64,000 nucleotides of DNA, taken from Lachnospiraceae bacterium. GTDB taxonomy: Bacteria; Bacillota; Clostridia; Lachnospirales; Lachnospiraceae. Made by a program: the position numbers and the translations under genes. Of this stretch, positions 8,227 through 17,500 are shown piece after piece; position 1 is the first letter of the stretch, and the number at the start of each line of letters is the position of its first letter. The notes under the pieces are model-generated. The model ran no database searches, had not been told where the DNA came from, and was given only the letters and a program-made list of their open reading frames with translations. Where the stretch lies: positions 1 to 64,000 of the forward strand of contig JAILHF010000011.1 in assembly GCA_024696005.1 (NCBI GenBank). The letters run 5' to 3'.

Positions 8227-10467
8227 ATGAAAGAAAGCAAAAAGGAAACAAACGCCAGGATAGAAGCCCTGCTTCAGGAACTGACCCTTGAGGAAAAGTG
8301 CCGCATGATACACGGCGCGGAGTTTTTCAAGAGCGGCGGTGTGGACAGGCTGGGGATCCCCGGGATCGTGACGAGCGACGGCCCCTGCGGCGTCCGCAAC
8401 GATTTCTATCCCAACCGCTGGTATGTGATCGGCAGCAGCGCCGACTATGTGAGCTATCTGCCCAGCAACTCGGCGATCGCAAGCACCTGGAACAGAAAGC
8501 TGGCCGGGGATTCCGGCAGAGTGCTGGGCCGGGAAGCCCGCGGACGCGGCAAGGACATGATCCTGGCGCCCGGCATCAACATCAAGCGCAATCCTCTTTG
8601 CGGACGCAATTTCGAATACCTGAGTGAGGATCCGTATCTGGTAAGCGAGCTGGTCGTGCCCCTGATCGAGGGAATTCAGGAGAATGATGTATCGGCCTGC
8701 GTGAAGCATTTTGCCTGCAACAACCAGGAGTGGGAGCGCTATTCGGTGAATGCGGAGCCCACGGAGAGAGCTTTCCGCGAGCTCTATCTGCCCGGCTTTG
8801 AGGCGGCGGTGAAGAAAGCAAAGAGCCTGTCCCTGATGGGCAGCTATAACCTGGTGCGCGGGGAGCACGGCAGCGAGAGCCGCAAGCTCCTGACGGACAT
8901 CCTCCGGAAAGAATGGAAGTACGATGGTCTCGTTGTCAGCGACTGGACGGCGAACCACGACACGAAGGATGCGGCCGAGAGCGGCCTGGATCTGGAAATG
9001 GGCATCACCGACAACTTTGACGATTACTATCTGGGACGGCCTCTGGTCGAAGCCGTGAAGCGCGGCGAGATCGACGAGAGTGTTGTCGATGAGAAGATCC
9101 GTCATATCCTGCGCCTGCTGCTTCGCATCCGCAAGATCGATATCGAAGTGAGCACCGGTAAAAACGGAAAGAAGTCGGCCCGGGCCGTTGCAACGGAGGA
9201 CCGCGATCCCGGATATTACAACGGGCATGTCATGCACGCCTACGCACTGAAGACGGCCGAGGAGGCGGTGGTGCTTTTAAAGAACGAGAAGAAGCGTCTG
9301 CCGCTGAAGCCTTCGCAGACCAGAAAGCTTTTGGTCATCGGCGAGAACGCCAACCGTGCACATGCCAACGGCGGCGGAAGTGCCGAGATCAAGGCACTTT
9401 ATGAGATCACGCCCCTGCTTGGCCTGGCCGCGGAGTACGGCGGCAATACCGAGATCCGTTATGTGCCCGGCTATTACGTTCCGAAGAAGGTTCGCGACGG
9501 CGCGAACTGGCAGGAAAACAGCATCATGGATGAGTGGAAGCTGCAGGAGAAGCAGAAAGCCGGTCTCGATCCCGCTGCGGAGAGGAAGAAAGCAAAGGCG
9601 ATGAAAGAGGAGGCGGCGCGCCTCGCAAAGGAATACGATGACGTGATCTTCATCGGCGGTCTGGACCACGATCACGACGTGGAAGGCAAGGACAGGACCG
9701 ACATGAAGCTGCCCTACGGTCAGGATGATGTGCTGAACGCGGTGCTGGATGCCAATCCGGACACGGTCGTCGTGATGGTGGCCGGCAGCCCCGTGGACAT
9801 GCGTGCCTGGAAGGACCGCGCAAAAGCGATCGTATACATGAGCTACAACGGCATGGAAGGCGGAACGGCCCTGGCGAGAGTGATCAGCGGAACGATCTGC
9901 CCCTCCGGCAAGCTTGCCGAGACCTTCCCCGAGAGCTACGAGACCACGCCGGTCGCGCATTTCGGCGAGTATCCCGGACGCAAGCTCACCGCGGCCGAGA
10001 AGAAGCGCATGAAAGCCTGCAACTACACGGCGGACTACAAGGAAGGGATCTTTGTAGGCTATCGTTATTACGAGAAATTCGATGTGCCTGTCCAGTTCCC
10101 CTTCGGCTTCGGTCTGTCCTATGTGGATTTCAAATACAGCGACATCGCGCTGGAAAAGAGCGGGGACAAGATCACCGTCAGCGCCAAGATCACGAATACC
10201 GGCCATGTTTCGGCCATGGAGGTCGTGCAGCTTTACGTCGGCGCAAAGACTCCGAAGAAGGAAGATCCGGTGAAGGAGCTGAAGGGCTTCGAAAAGCTTG
10301 AGCTCAAAGCCGGCCAGACAAAGACCGTCCGTTTCAAGCTGGATGCATCGGATCTGGCACATTTCAACGAGGAGAGCGGCGAGTGGCAGACGGAACGCGG
10401 TGTCTACCGTTTCAGCATCGGCAGCTCCAGCGCGGATATCCGCCTGAAAAAGGATGCCCGCATCTGA
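8227..10467 (+). CDS. Glycoside hydrolase family 3 (beta-glucosidase-like)
   Basis: A 746-residue enzyme without a signal peptide, so it acts in the cytoplasm on imported oligosaccharides. The (beta/alpha)8 domain starts with LTLEEKCRMIHG and contains TSDGPCGVR, VKHFACNNQEWER and the nucleophile motif GLVVSDW with Asp239. The second alpha/beta domain follows residue 330 and includes the RTDMKLPYGQ and YNGMEGGTALARV segments. FPFGFGLSYVDF marks the end of the catalytic part, and a fibronectin III-like domain with VQLYVG and LKGFEKLELKAGQ closes the protein. The start has GTGAAAGGAGAGTGCG upstream. Family 3 is certain; beta-glucosidase versus xylosidase activity cannot be read from the sequence. 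Confidence 0.95.
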   Translation: MKESKKETNARIEALLQELTLEEKCRMIHGAEFFKSGGVDRLGIPGIVTSDGPCGVRNDFYPNRWYVIGSSADYVSYLPSNSAIASTWNRKLAGDSGRVLGREARGRGKDMILAPGINIKRNPLCGRNFEYLSEDPYLVSELVVPLIEGIQENDVSACVKHFACNNQEWERYSVNAEPTERAFRELYLPGFEAAVKKAKSLSLMGSYNLVRGEHGSESRKLLTDILRKEWKYDGLVVSDWTANHDTKDAAESGLDLEMGITDNFDDYYLGRPLVEAVKRGEIDESVVDEKIRHILRLLLRIRKIDIEVSTGKNGKKSARAVATEDRDPGYYNGHVMHAYALKTAEEAVVLLKNEKKRLPLKPSQTRKLLVIGENANRAHANGGGSAEIKALYEITPLLGLAAEYGGNTEIRYVPGYYVPKKVRDGANWQENSIMDEWKLQEKQKAGLDPAAERKKAKAMKEEAARLAKEYDDVIFIGGLDHDHDVEGKDRTDMKLPYGQDDVLNAVLDANPDTVVVMVAGSPVDMRAWKDRAKAIVYMSYNGMEGGTALARVISGTICPSGKLAETFPESYETTPVAHFGEYPGRKLTAAEKKRMKACNYTADYKEGIFVGYRYYEKFDVPVQFPFGFGLSYVDFKYSDIALEKSGDKITVSAKITNTGHVSAMEVVQLYVGAKTPKKEDPVKELKGFEKLELKAGQTKTVRFKLDASDLAHFNEESGEWQTERGVYRFSIGSSSADIRLKKDARI

Positions 10468-10481
10468 TGATCTTGAGGATG

Positions 10482-10515
10482 AAAAAAGGAACGGCCCGCG
10501 GGTCGTTCCTTTTTT
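10482..10515 (+). terminator. Bidirectional terminator between GH3 and the hybrid kinase
   Basis: AAAAAAGGAACG...CGTTCCTTTTTT forms a perfect stem with A and T runs on both sides. It can end the GH3 transcript from the left and the kinase transcript from the right. Confidence 0.85.
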
Positions 10516-10557
10516 GTTGCCTTGTGTTTGGTCCGGAGACCTGCATCTGCCCCGTGC

Positions 10558-12774
10558 TTACCGCGGCAGCGCCTTTTTGAGGTTCTCCTGCAGGGTGGCG
10601 TATTCTTTCATCACTTCGCCGTGATGCGCATCGACATAGGCGATATCGTTTGCCTTCGCTGCTGTCTCCAGAGCCTTTGCCTGCTCGGAAAGCTCGCCGG
10701 CACCGATGTTTGCCGCGCTGCTCTTCAGGGCATGGATGAGAGTGGCGTACTGCTTCCAGCTGTGGTCTCTGTACTGCTCTTCCATGTCGGCCAGCTTGTC
10801 CCATTTGACGAATTCCCGGATCATCTTCAGCAGGAACTCTTCGCTGTTCATGCAATAGGAAAGCCCCATGGAGATGTCCAGGTACGGAAAGCGTTCCGGA
10901 AGGGAGATGCTTTCTGCGGAGGCTTCCTGCGTGTTGGCGAACGGGTCGCCCGGATGAGGATTGCGTTCCGTGAACTGCCCGAGGCCTCTGTCTTTTTTCT
11001 TGTCGGTCTCAAAGAGTTCCTTCGGGAGATAGCGGTAGAGCATGCCCAGAAGCTCCCTCTCCTGAATGGGCTTGGACAGATAATCGACAAAGCCCTCCCG
11101 CAGATACATTTCCTTTGCGCCCACAACGGCATTGGCCGTGAGTGCGATGATCGGAGTGCTGCGGTTTAAGTGGTCGGTATTGCGGCGCATCAGCCGCAGG
11201 GTTTCCAGGCCGTCCAGATCGGGCATCATGTGATCCAGGAAGATGATGTGGTATTTCTTGCTCTTGACCATCTGCAGGCATTCCGCACCGCTGATGGCGG
11301 TATCGATCCTGGCGCGTGTGGATTTCAGCAGGCCTTTCGCGACCTCCAGGTTCATCTCCACATCGTCCACCAGAAGGATCTCGGCCTTCGGGGCGATGAA
11401 GTTGAATTCCTGCTCCTTTTCTTCCTGGCGGATGAAGCGGCGGTATTTCTCCTCAAAATTGCCGATGGGTTCGTTGGAAACGATGCGCTGGGAGATCAGG
11501 ACCGTAAAGACCGAACCGATGCCGTATTCGCTTCGCACGCTGATCTCGCCGTCCATCAGGTCCACGAGCTGCTTGGTCAGGCTCAGACCCAGGCCGGTGC
11601 CTTCAATGTTGCGGTTCTTGGTCTCATCCAGACGGGTGAAGTTGTCAAAAAGCTTTCCCAGATCCTCTTCCCGGATCCCGATCCCGGTATCCTTTACCTC
11701 GATGCGCAGGGTGATGTTTTCCTTGGTCCGTTTTTCCTCGCACATGCGCATCAGAACCTTGCCCTCGCGGGTATACTTGATCGCGTTGGAGATGATGTTG
11801 TTCATGATCTGCCGGATGTGGACCTCGTCGCCGTAAAGGGTAGAAGGCAGGCTTTCCTCGATGTCCGTTTCAAAACGCAGATCCTTGTCGCCGATGCGGG
11901 CCAGGTTCATGTTGTAGCAGTCGTTTAAGACCGAGAAGAGATTGTATTCCACGCATAGCAGCTCCATGCGGCCCGATTCGATCTTGGAGATGTCCAGGAT
12001 GTCGTTGATCAGGGACAGGAGGGTCTGGCTGGCGCTCTGGATGTTCTTGGCATATTCGCGGATCTGCTCCGTGTTCCCTTCATCCAGATCGCGGAGGAGC
12101 ATGGTGTCCATGCCGATGATGCCGTTGATCGGGGTGCGGATCTCGTGGGACATGTTGGCGAGGAACTGGCTTTTGGCCTCGTTGGCGATGTGGAGCTGTT
12201 CCTCCTTCTCCAGGGTGCGCTGCTGCTGCATTTCATAAACATGCGTCTGATACTTGAAGATGATGCCGATGATGCAGGAGACGATCACGATGGATTGCAG
12301 GATGTCGGACATCATGTAGCCTTCGGGCATCTCCAAAAACCAGTCCGGATGCAGGGTGCCGAAGATGATGCAGCCGAGCATCGCGACCAGATTGATCCCG
12401 TACATGATGAAGCAGGGCGCACCTTTCATGGTCAGCCAGGTAAAGATCAGGCCCATGACGAACCAGATGGGCATGCCGCTGTACATTCCGCCGCTTGTAA
12501 AGTACATCAGCGGGAAGATCACGATATTGGACATGCCGACGACCAGGCCGCCGGCGAGATTGACCTTGTTTTTGAATACCGAGAGGTAAAGGGACAGGAG
12601 GACTACCACCAGGATGCCGGCAACGGTCAGCGTGCTGCTCAGGCTGCCCATGAGCAGCGTGGCGATCATGGAAATGCCGCCGCCGATCAGGGCAACGCTC
12701 AGGATCAGGTTCAGGAGACGCTGCCGGATGGCGAGTTCCTCGCGGAACAGAAGGTTTTTCAGTTTATTGATCAT
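10558..12774 (-). CDS. Hybrid sensor histidine kinase with receiver and HPt domains
   Basis: The start chosen is 12774, behind AAGGAGGGAATC, giving 738 residues; an ATG 30 bases upstream has no such site. Residues 1-175 hold about six hydrophobic segments and no large extracellular domain, so the sensor is membrane-embedded. A short coiled linker leads to the HisKA box SHEIRTPINGIIG (His210) and the ATPase boxes NNIISNAIKYT, KDTGIGI and GTGLGLSL. The receiver has ILLVDD and phospho-acceptor Asp514 in FLDHMMPDLDG. The C-terminal HPt domain has His681 in IHALKSSAANIG. All phosphorelay parts are present in one chain, but no output regulator is adjacent. It is divergent from a GGDEF protein, a possible functional partner. 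Confidence 0.94.
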   Translation of the reverse strand: MINKLKNLLFREELAIRQRLLNLILSVALIGGGISMIATLLMGSLSSTLTVAGILVVVLLSLYLSVFKNKVNLAGGLVVGMSNIVIFPLMYFTSGGMYSGMPIWFVMGLIFTWLTMKGAPCFIMYGINLVAMLGCIIFGTLHPDWFLEMPEGYMMSDILQSIVIVSCIIGIIFKYQTHVYEMQQQRTLEKEEQLHIANEAKSQFLANMSHEIRTPINGIIGMDTMLLRDLDEGNTEQIREYAKNIQSASQTLLSLINDILDISKIESGRMELLCVEYNLFSVLNDCYNMNLARIGDKDLRFETDIEESLPSTLYGDEVHIRQIMNNIISNAIKYTREGKVLMRMCEEKRTKENITLRIEVKDTGIGIREEDLGKLFDNFTRLDETKNRNIEGTGLGLSLTKQLVDLMDGEISVRSEYGIGSVFTVLISQRIVSNEPIGNFEEKYRRFIRQEEKEQEFNFIAPKAEILLVDDVEMNLEVAKGLLKSTRARIDTAISGAECLQMVKSKKYHIIFLDHMMPDLDGLETLRLMRRNTDHLNRSTPIIALTANAVVGAKEMYLREGFVDYLSKPIQERELLGMLYRYLPKELFETDKKKDRGLGQFTERNPHPGDPFANTQEASAESISLPERFPYLDISMGLSYCMNSEEFLLKMIREFVKWDKLADMEEQYRDHSWKQYATLIHALKSSAANIGAGELSEQAKALETAAKANDIAYVDAHHGEVMKEYATLQENLKKALPR

Positions 12775-12816
12775 GATTCCCTCCTTGCGGGAACGGATCC
12801 GCATCTAATTATGTTA

Positions 12817-12845
12817 ATTTTACCATAACGGGAGCGGGATTACAA
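12817..12845 (-). promoter_or_regulatory. Promoter of the hybrid kinase
   Basis: On the minus strand TTGTAA (12845-12840), 17 bases, TAAAAT (12822-12817). Confidence 0.6.
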
Positions 12846-12859
12846 TCTTGCCGTTTAGT

Positions 12860-12984
12860 CCCGAGCCACGCACTCCGCTGCGTGGCTACGGGCCGGTATT
12901 TTGCCTGACGGGCTTGCCGCCCATCGGCGAAGCCGATTTGCATGGCGGCAAGCAGTTATGTTCAGCGGCCGAATGGACGCTGAA
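12860..12984. repeat. Three-hairpin intergenic element
   Basis: This fills most of the 309-base gap between the divergent kinase and GGDEF genes. Hairpin 1: AGCCACGCA (12864-12872) with TGCGTGGCT (12879-12887), extended by CCCG/CGGG with one bulge. Hairpin 2: GCTTGCCGCC (12912-12921) with GGCGGCAAGC (12944-12953), enclosing a nested ATCGGC/GCCGAT stem. Hairpin 3: TTCAGCG (12961-12967) with CGCTGAA (12978-12984). No coding sequence is convincing here. It looks like a REP/MITE-type or structured RNA element. Confidence 0.6.
12955..12971 (-). repeat. Dispersed 17-base repeat, copy 1
   Basis: Read on the minus strand it is CGGCCGCTGAACATAAC. It differs by one base from copy 2 on the other side of the GGDEF gene. 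Confidence 0.55.
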
Positions 12985-12992
12985 TGTAATAC

Positions 12993-13021
12993 TTGTCAGC
13001 ATAGCGTAAAAATGCTAAAAT
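12993..13021 (+). promoter_or_regulatory. Promoter of the GGDEF gene
   Basis: TTGTCA (12993-12998), 17 bases, TAAAAT (13016-13021). Confidence 0.65.
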
Positions 13022-13083
13022 ATACCATATCTTGCATGCCCGGCACTACATATATGGACTTGCATCGGCTGAAGAAGGTTGCT

Positions 13084-14370
13084 ATGGAACACAGGGAATT
13101 TCTTGATTCGATCGTCGAAAACTTCATAGGCGGCATCTGTGCGTTCGAGGTGAACGCGGGCACGAAGCGGATCAAGCCGGTATATCTGAATTCCGGACTG
13201 TATCGCATGATGGGCGGCTCGCGCACGGCGGTCGACCAGCTTTTCGCCGACATCTATCTTTCGATCATTCCCGATGATGTCAAACTCTTTGAACAGGGGA
13301 TCCGGGACATACTCGCCGATGACGGGGCCATCGAGTTTGAATTCCGCATCGTCAATGTGGACGGCGGTCTGATGTGGCTGCGTCTTCACGGAAATCTCTA
13401 TTCCCGGGAAGGGGAACGGAATATCATAAGTGCCGTGATCCTGGACTGCACCGAGGAAAAGACCATCGAAGAGGAGCTGAAACGCCAGTCCGACTACATG
13501 CATCTTCTGATGGATACTAATATCACCTTCGATTTCAACTGCCGCACCGATGTGTGCGTTTACCGATTTGCGCGGACCGACACGCTCCATCACGATGCCG
13601 TGGTACAGGGCTATCTTGAGCAGATCCCCTCCAGCGGCCTTCATCCGGAGGACGTGCAGACCTACAGCAGGATGCTGACCAGCGCCATGTATCATGCCCA
13701 CAGGGACAGCATCGAGTTCCGTTCGAAGGGCTTTTTCGACGAGGCGGAAGAGTACCGCTGGTACCGGGCCAATGTGGTGAGCATCATGGGAAAAGAAGGC
13801 TATGTTTCCCATGTCATAGGCCACATCGTCGACATTCACGACCAGAAGCTGAAAGAGATCGAGCTGCAGCTGCGTGCCGATCATGACGGGCTTACCGGCC
13901 TGATGAACAAGCGCGCGACCGAAGAACTGATCCAGACGATGATCCGCCAGTACGGGAATGACGAAAACCTGGGAGCCCTCATCATCCTGGATACGGACAA
14001 CTTCAAGGGTGTGAACGATACCTACGGACACCGGATGGGCGACCACGTGCTGGCCACGATCGGCGAGATCATCCGCAACAATTTCAAGGGAATGGATGTG
14101 ACCGGGCGCATCGGCGGAGACGAATTCATGGTCTTTGCCAACAACATCGGCAGCTGCGAAAACGCCTGCCTGCTGGCAAACAGGGTGGAGCAGAAGGTTA
14201 TGCACGCTTTTGACGGCACGGATCTGGAGGGGCATGTTTCGATGAGTATCGGTGTGGCGGTATGCCCGAGCCACGGGACGGATTTCGGGACCCTCTATAA
14301 ACACGCCGATGAGGCGCTCTATTACATCAAGGAGCACGGAAAGGCGGCGGTGCATCTGTACGGAACGTGA
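13084..14370 (+). CDS. Diguanylate cyclase with two PAS-like domains
   Basis: The start chosen is 13084, behind AAGAAGG, giving 428 residues; the upstream in-frame ATGs have no ribosome site and lie in or near the promoter. No membrane segment is seen, so the protein is cytoplasmic. Two PAS-like sensor regions (about 1-125 and 130-260) precede the cyclase domain, which begins at DHDGLTGLMNKRA. The active-site loop is GGDEF at 344-348. The inhibitory I-site position reads KGMD rather than RxxD, so product feedback may be weak. It should make cyclic-di-GMP from two GTP. It is divergent from the hybrid kinase, and an HD-GYP protein at 50862 could degrade the product. Confidence 0.93.
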   Translation: MEHREFLDSIVENFIGGICAFEVNAGTKRIKPVYLNSGLYRMMGGSRTAVDQLFADIYLSIIPDDVKLFEQGIRDILADDGAIEFEFRIVNVDGGLMWLRLHGNLYSREGERNIISAVILDCTEEKTIEEELKRQSDYMHLLMDTNITFDFNCRTDVCVYRFARTDTLHHDAVVQGYLEQIPSSGLHPEDVQTYSRMLTSAMYHAHRDSIEFRSKGFFDEAEEYRWYRANVVSIMGKEGYVSHVIGHIVDIHDQKLKEIELQLRADHDGLTGLMNKRATEELIQTMIRQYGNDENLGALIILDTDNFKGVNDTYGHRMGDHVLATIGEIIRNNFKGMDVTGRIGGDEFMVFANNIGSCENACLLANRVEQKVMHAFDGTDLEGHVSMSIGVAVCPSHGTDFGTLYKHADEALYYIKEHGKAAVHLYGT

Positions 14371-14375
14371 GAAGC

Positions 14376-14392
14376 CGGCCGCTGAACATGAC
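14376..14392 (+). repeat. Dispersed 17-base repeat, copy 2
   Basis: CGGCCGCTGAACATGAC just after the GGDEF stop codon, inverted relative to copy 1 at 12955-12971. Confidence 0.55.
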
Positions 14393-14402
14393 TGCAAGGA
14401 TG

Positions 14403-14427
14403 AGACGGGATGTTTCCCGTCTTTTTT
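14403..14427 (+). terminator. Terminator after the GGDEF gene
   Basis: GACGGGA (14403-14409) pairs with TCCCGTC, followed by six Ts. Confidence 0.85.
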
Positions 14428-14556
14428 ATTTCTTCCCGAATATGGTAAAAAAGCACATAGTAATCGTAATATAGTATATGTTTCTTGGTACTTTTCTCTG
14501 ATAGGATAGGATCTGTAGTAACTATGTAGTAAATGTATCATCAAGGAGGTAGGACC

Positions 14557-17500
14557 ATGAAACAGAAAAGGAACAGAGTATGGTCTATGCTGCTCACATT
14601 CGCTCTCCTGGTGTCTTCCTTTGCGGGCAACACCGCAGTGCTGCCTGTTCAGGCAGGGGAAGAGGATGAGGGTGTCGTGAGCGGGGAAGAGTATGCCGGA
14701 AGCGAAGCCGGGGTGAGCGAAAGCCCCGAAGAGGCTCCGGAAGCGGCGCCTGCGGAGGTGCCCTCGGAAGAGGACGAAACCGCGGAAGCACCGAACTATG
14801 CGCCGGACGATGCACCGGCCGGCAGCTGCGGCGAGAGCCTGAGCTATGCGCTGGAGGACGGCGTGCTCACCATCACGGGCAGCGGTGACATGTACGATTA
14901 CGACAACCCCACCGCTTCGGGAACGCCGAAGAAGGTGCCCTGGCTGGACGAGATCGCCACGATCAAAGAAGTGAGATTTCCGGATGGCATCACGAGCATC
15001 GGAGCTTATTCTTTCTATAAGGCCACTTCTCTCAGCCAGAATCTGGTGATCCCGGATGGCGTGACGAAGATCGGAACGTATGCTTTCGAGGAAAGCGCGA
15101 TCACGGGAGATCTGACCATACCCGCGAGTGTGACGAGCCTCGGAGAAAACGCTTTTAATGACTGCCAGAAGCTGACCGGCGAGCTGATCATCCGCGGCGG
15201 CGGGATCACGGTCATTCCGAAATACTGCTTCTATCGCTGCTATTTCACCAAGGTGACCCTGCCGTCCTCGCTGCAGGAGATCCGGCAATATGCCTTTGCC
15301 TATCTGTCGCCGGAAACGCAGACCGAGCGGGTCGAGGTGGTGATCCCGCCTCTGGTGAACCGCATCGACGATTATGCGTTCTATTATTCGAAAGCCAGGT
15401 TTTATTTCAAGGGCAATGTTCCCAACTACAGCTTTTACGATCCGTATGAATGGCTGTGGCAGGTCAATCATCCCCTCGGCTACAATAACGGTGACGGAAA
15501 GCTCTTCTACATCGAAGGGACGTCCGGCTGGTACGAAGTGCAGGACGGCAAGCTGGGCGGCTACACCTTTGCAGCCCTGCCTGCCGATGACACTCATTTT
15601 TCGAACGCCAATGACGGTGAGACCCTGCCCGCAGTCAGTGACAGCGGAAGCTGCGGATCGGACCTGAGCTGGGAGATCAGCGGTACCATGGCAGGGCTGA
15701 CCCTGACCATCAGCGGTACCGGAAAGATGAATGACTTCAAGGAAAAACAGGCACCCTGGCAGAAGTACATGCCGGCCATCACCACGCTGGTGCTGCCGGA
15801 AGGCCTTACCTCGATCGGTGACTATGCGTTTCAGAAGAGCTATGCCCTGAAGGGCGAGCTGAAGCTTCCTTCCACGCTCACCACGATCGGCACCCATGCC
15901 TTTGAACAGAGCGGTTTCTATGCGGCGAAGCTTTCAATCCCCGCTTCCGTGAAGACCATCGGGGACTATGCGTTCTACCGCTGCCTCGGCATCCGTTCCC
16001 TGGAGTTCGCGGAAGGGCTGGAGACGATCGGGGTCCATGCGTTTGAGTATTGCGCGGGCTTGAACGGCATTTACGCGATCCCGGGCAGCCTTCGCAAGCT
16101 GGATGATTCTGCGTTTGCCTATTGCAAGAACCTGACGGGCAAGCTGGTATTCCGCTCCGGTCTGGAAGAGATCGGTGCCTATGCGTTCCTGGAAGCGGCG
16201 ATCAATGAGCTGACGCTGTCCTCCACGCTGCTGGTGATCAAAAACAGTGCATTCCTGCGCTGTGACGGCCTGGAAAAGGTCGTGATCCCCGCGTTGGTAT
16301 ACAATGTCGGTGCCAGTGCTTTCGGACAGACGACCGGGCGCACGGACGGAACGAACGGAAAGCTTGCGGATGTTTATTTCAAGGGGAATGCGCCTTTTGA
16401 GAAAGACGGTTCCGGCGCGGACGACTGGAAGAATTATTTCGGCGATACCGAGAAGGTAAAGATCCATTACATCAAGGGCCGCAGCGGCTGGACCAATCCC
16501 TGGAGCTCTTACACGACCGTGCGTTCCAATGACGGTTCGGAAGCGGGCTTCTCGGACGAGAACGACACAGAGACGCTTGCCGAGATCACTGACGGCGGCA
16601 AGTGCGGCAGTAAGCTGAACTGGGCGGTTTCCGGAACGCCCGACGACCTGACCCTGACCATCACGGGCAGCGGCACGATGAATGCCTTCACCAAGGCGGA
16701 TGCGGTGCCCTGGTACGAGTACCGCCACAAGATCCGTCATCTGGTCCTGCCGGCAGAGCTGGGCAGCATCAGCGACTATGCATTTTATCAGTTCACGGCG
16801 GTGAACGGCGATCTTGCGATCCCCGAAGGCGTGACGAGCATCGGCCAGTGGGCCTTTTCGGGCTGCGGCTTCGGGAATGAAACGCTGGTCATCCCGTCCA
16901 ACGTTACCACGATCAATGCTTCGGCTTTCCGTAACTGCAGCCGTTTCTCCTATCTGGAGATCGAAAACGGCGTGAAGACGATCGGAGATTTTGCCTTCAA
17001 CAGCTGCAGCGGCTTTACGGGTGACCTGGAGATCCCCGAATCCGTGACCTCGATCGGCAAATATGCCTTCGCGGGATGCAAGGGCTTTTCCGGCATCCTG
17101 ACGATGAATGCGGGCGTGACGAGCATCAGCGAGGGTGTGTTCCAGCGCTGCTATTTCACCGAGGCGATCCTGCCCCAGACGCTGACCGAGATCGAGAAGC
17201 AGGCCTTCGGCTATTGCGATACGCTCACAAAGATCACGATCCCGCCTCTGGTGGATTATGTGGGCATTGCCTTCGGTTATGACAGTTATGACAAAGCGAA
17301 TCCCCGTTCGGTCTACTTTGAGGGGAACGCACCCACGAACAGCAAGGATCCGGATTATGCGCCTTCTACCCTGAAGCAGGCATTCGGACATAACAGCAAG
17401 GTTACCCTGTATTACATTGAGGGCAAGGAAGGCTGGACGAGCCCGACCTGGCATGAGTATCCCACCGCGACCTGGGAAGGTCCCGCTACCGTGAATGTCA

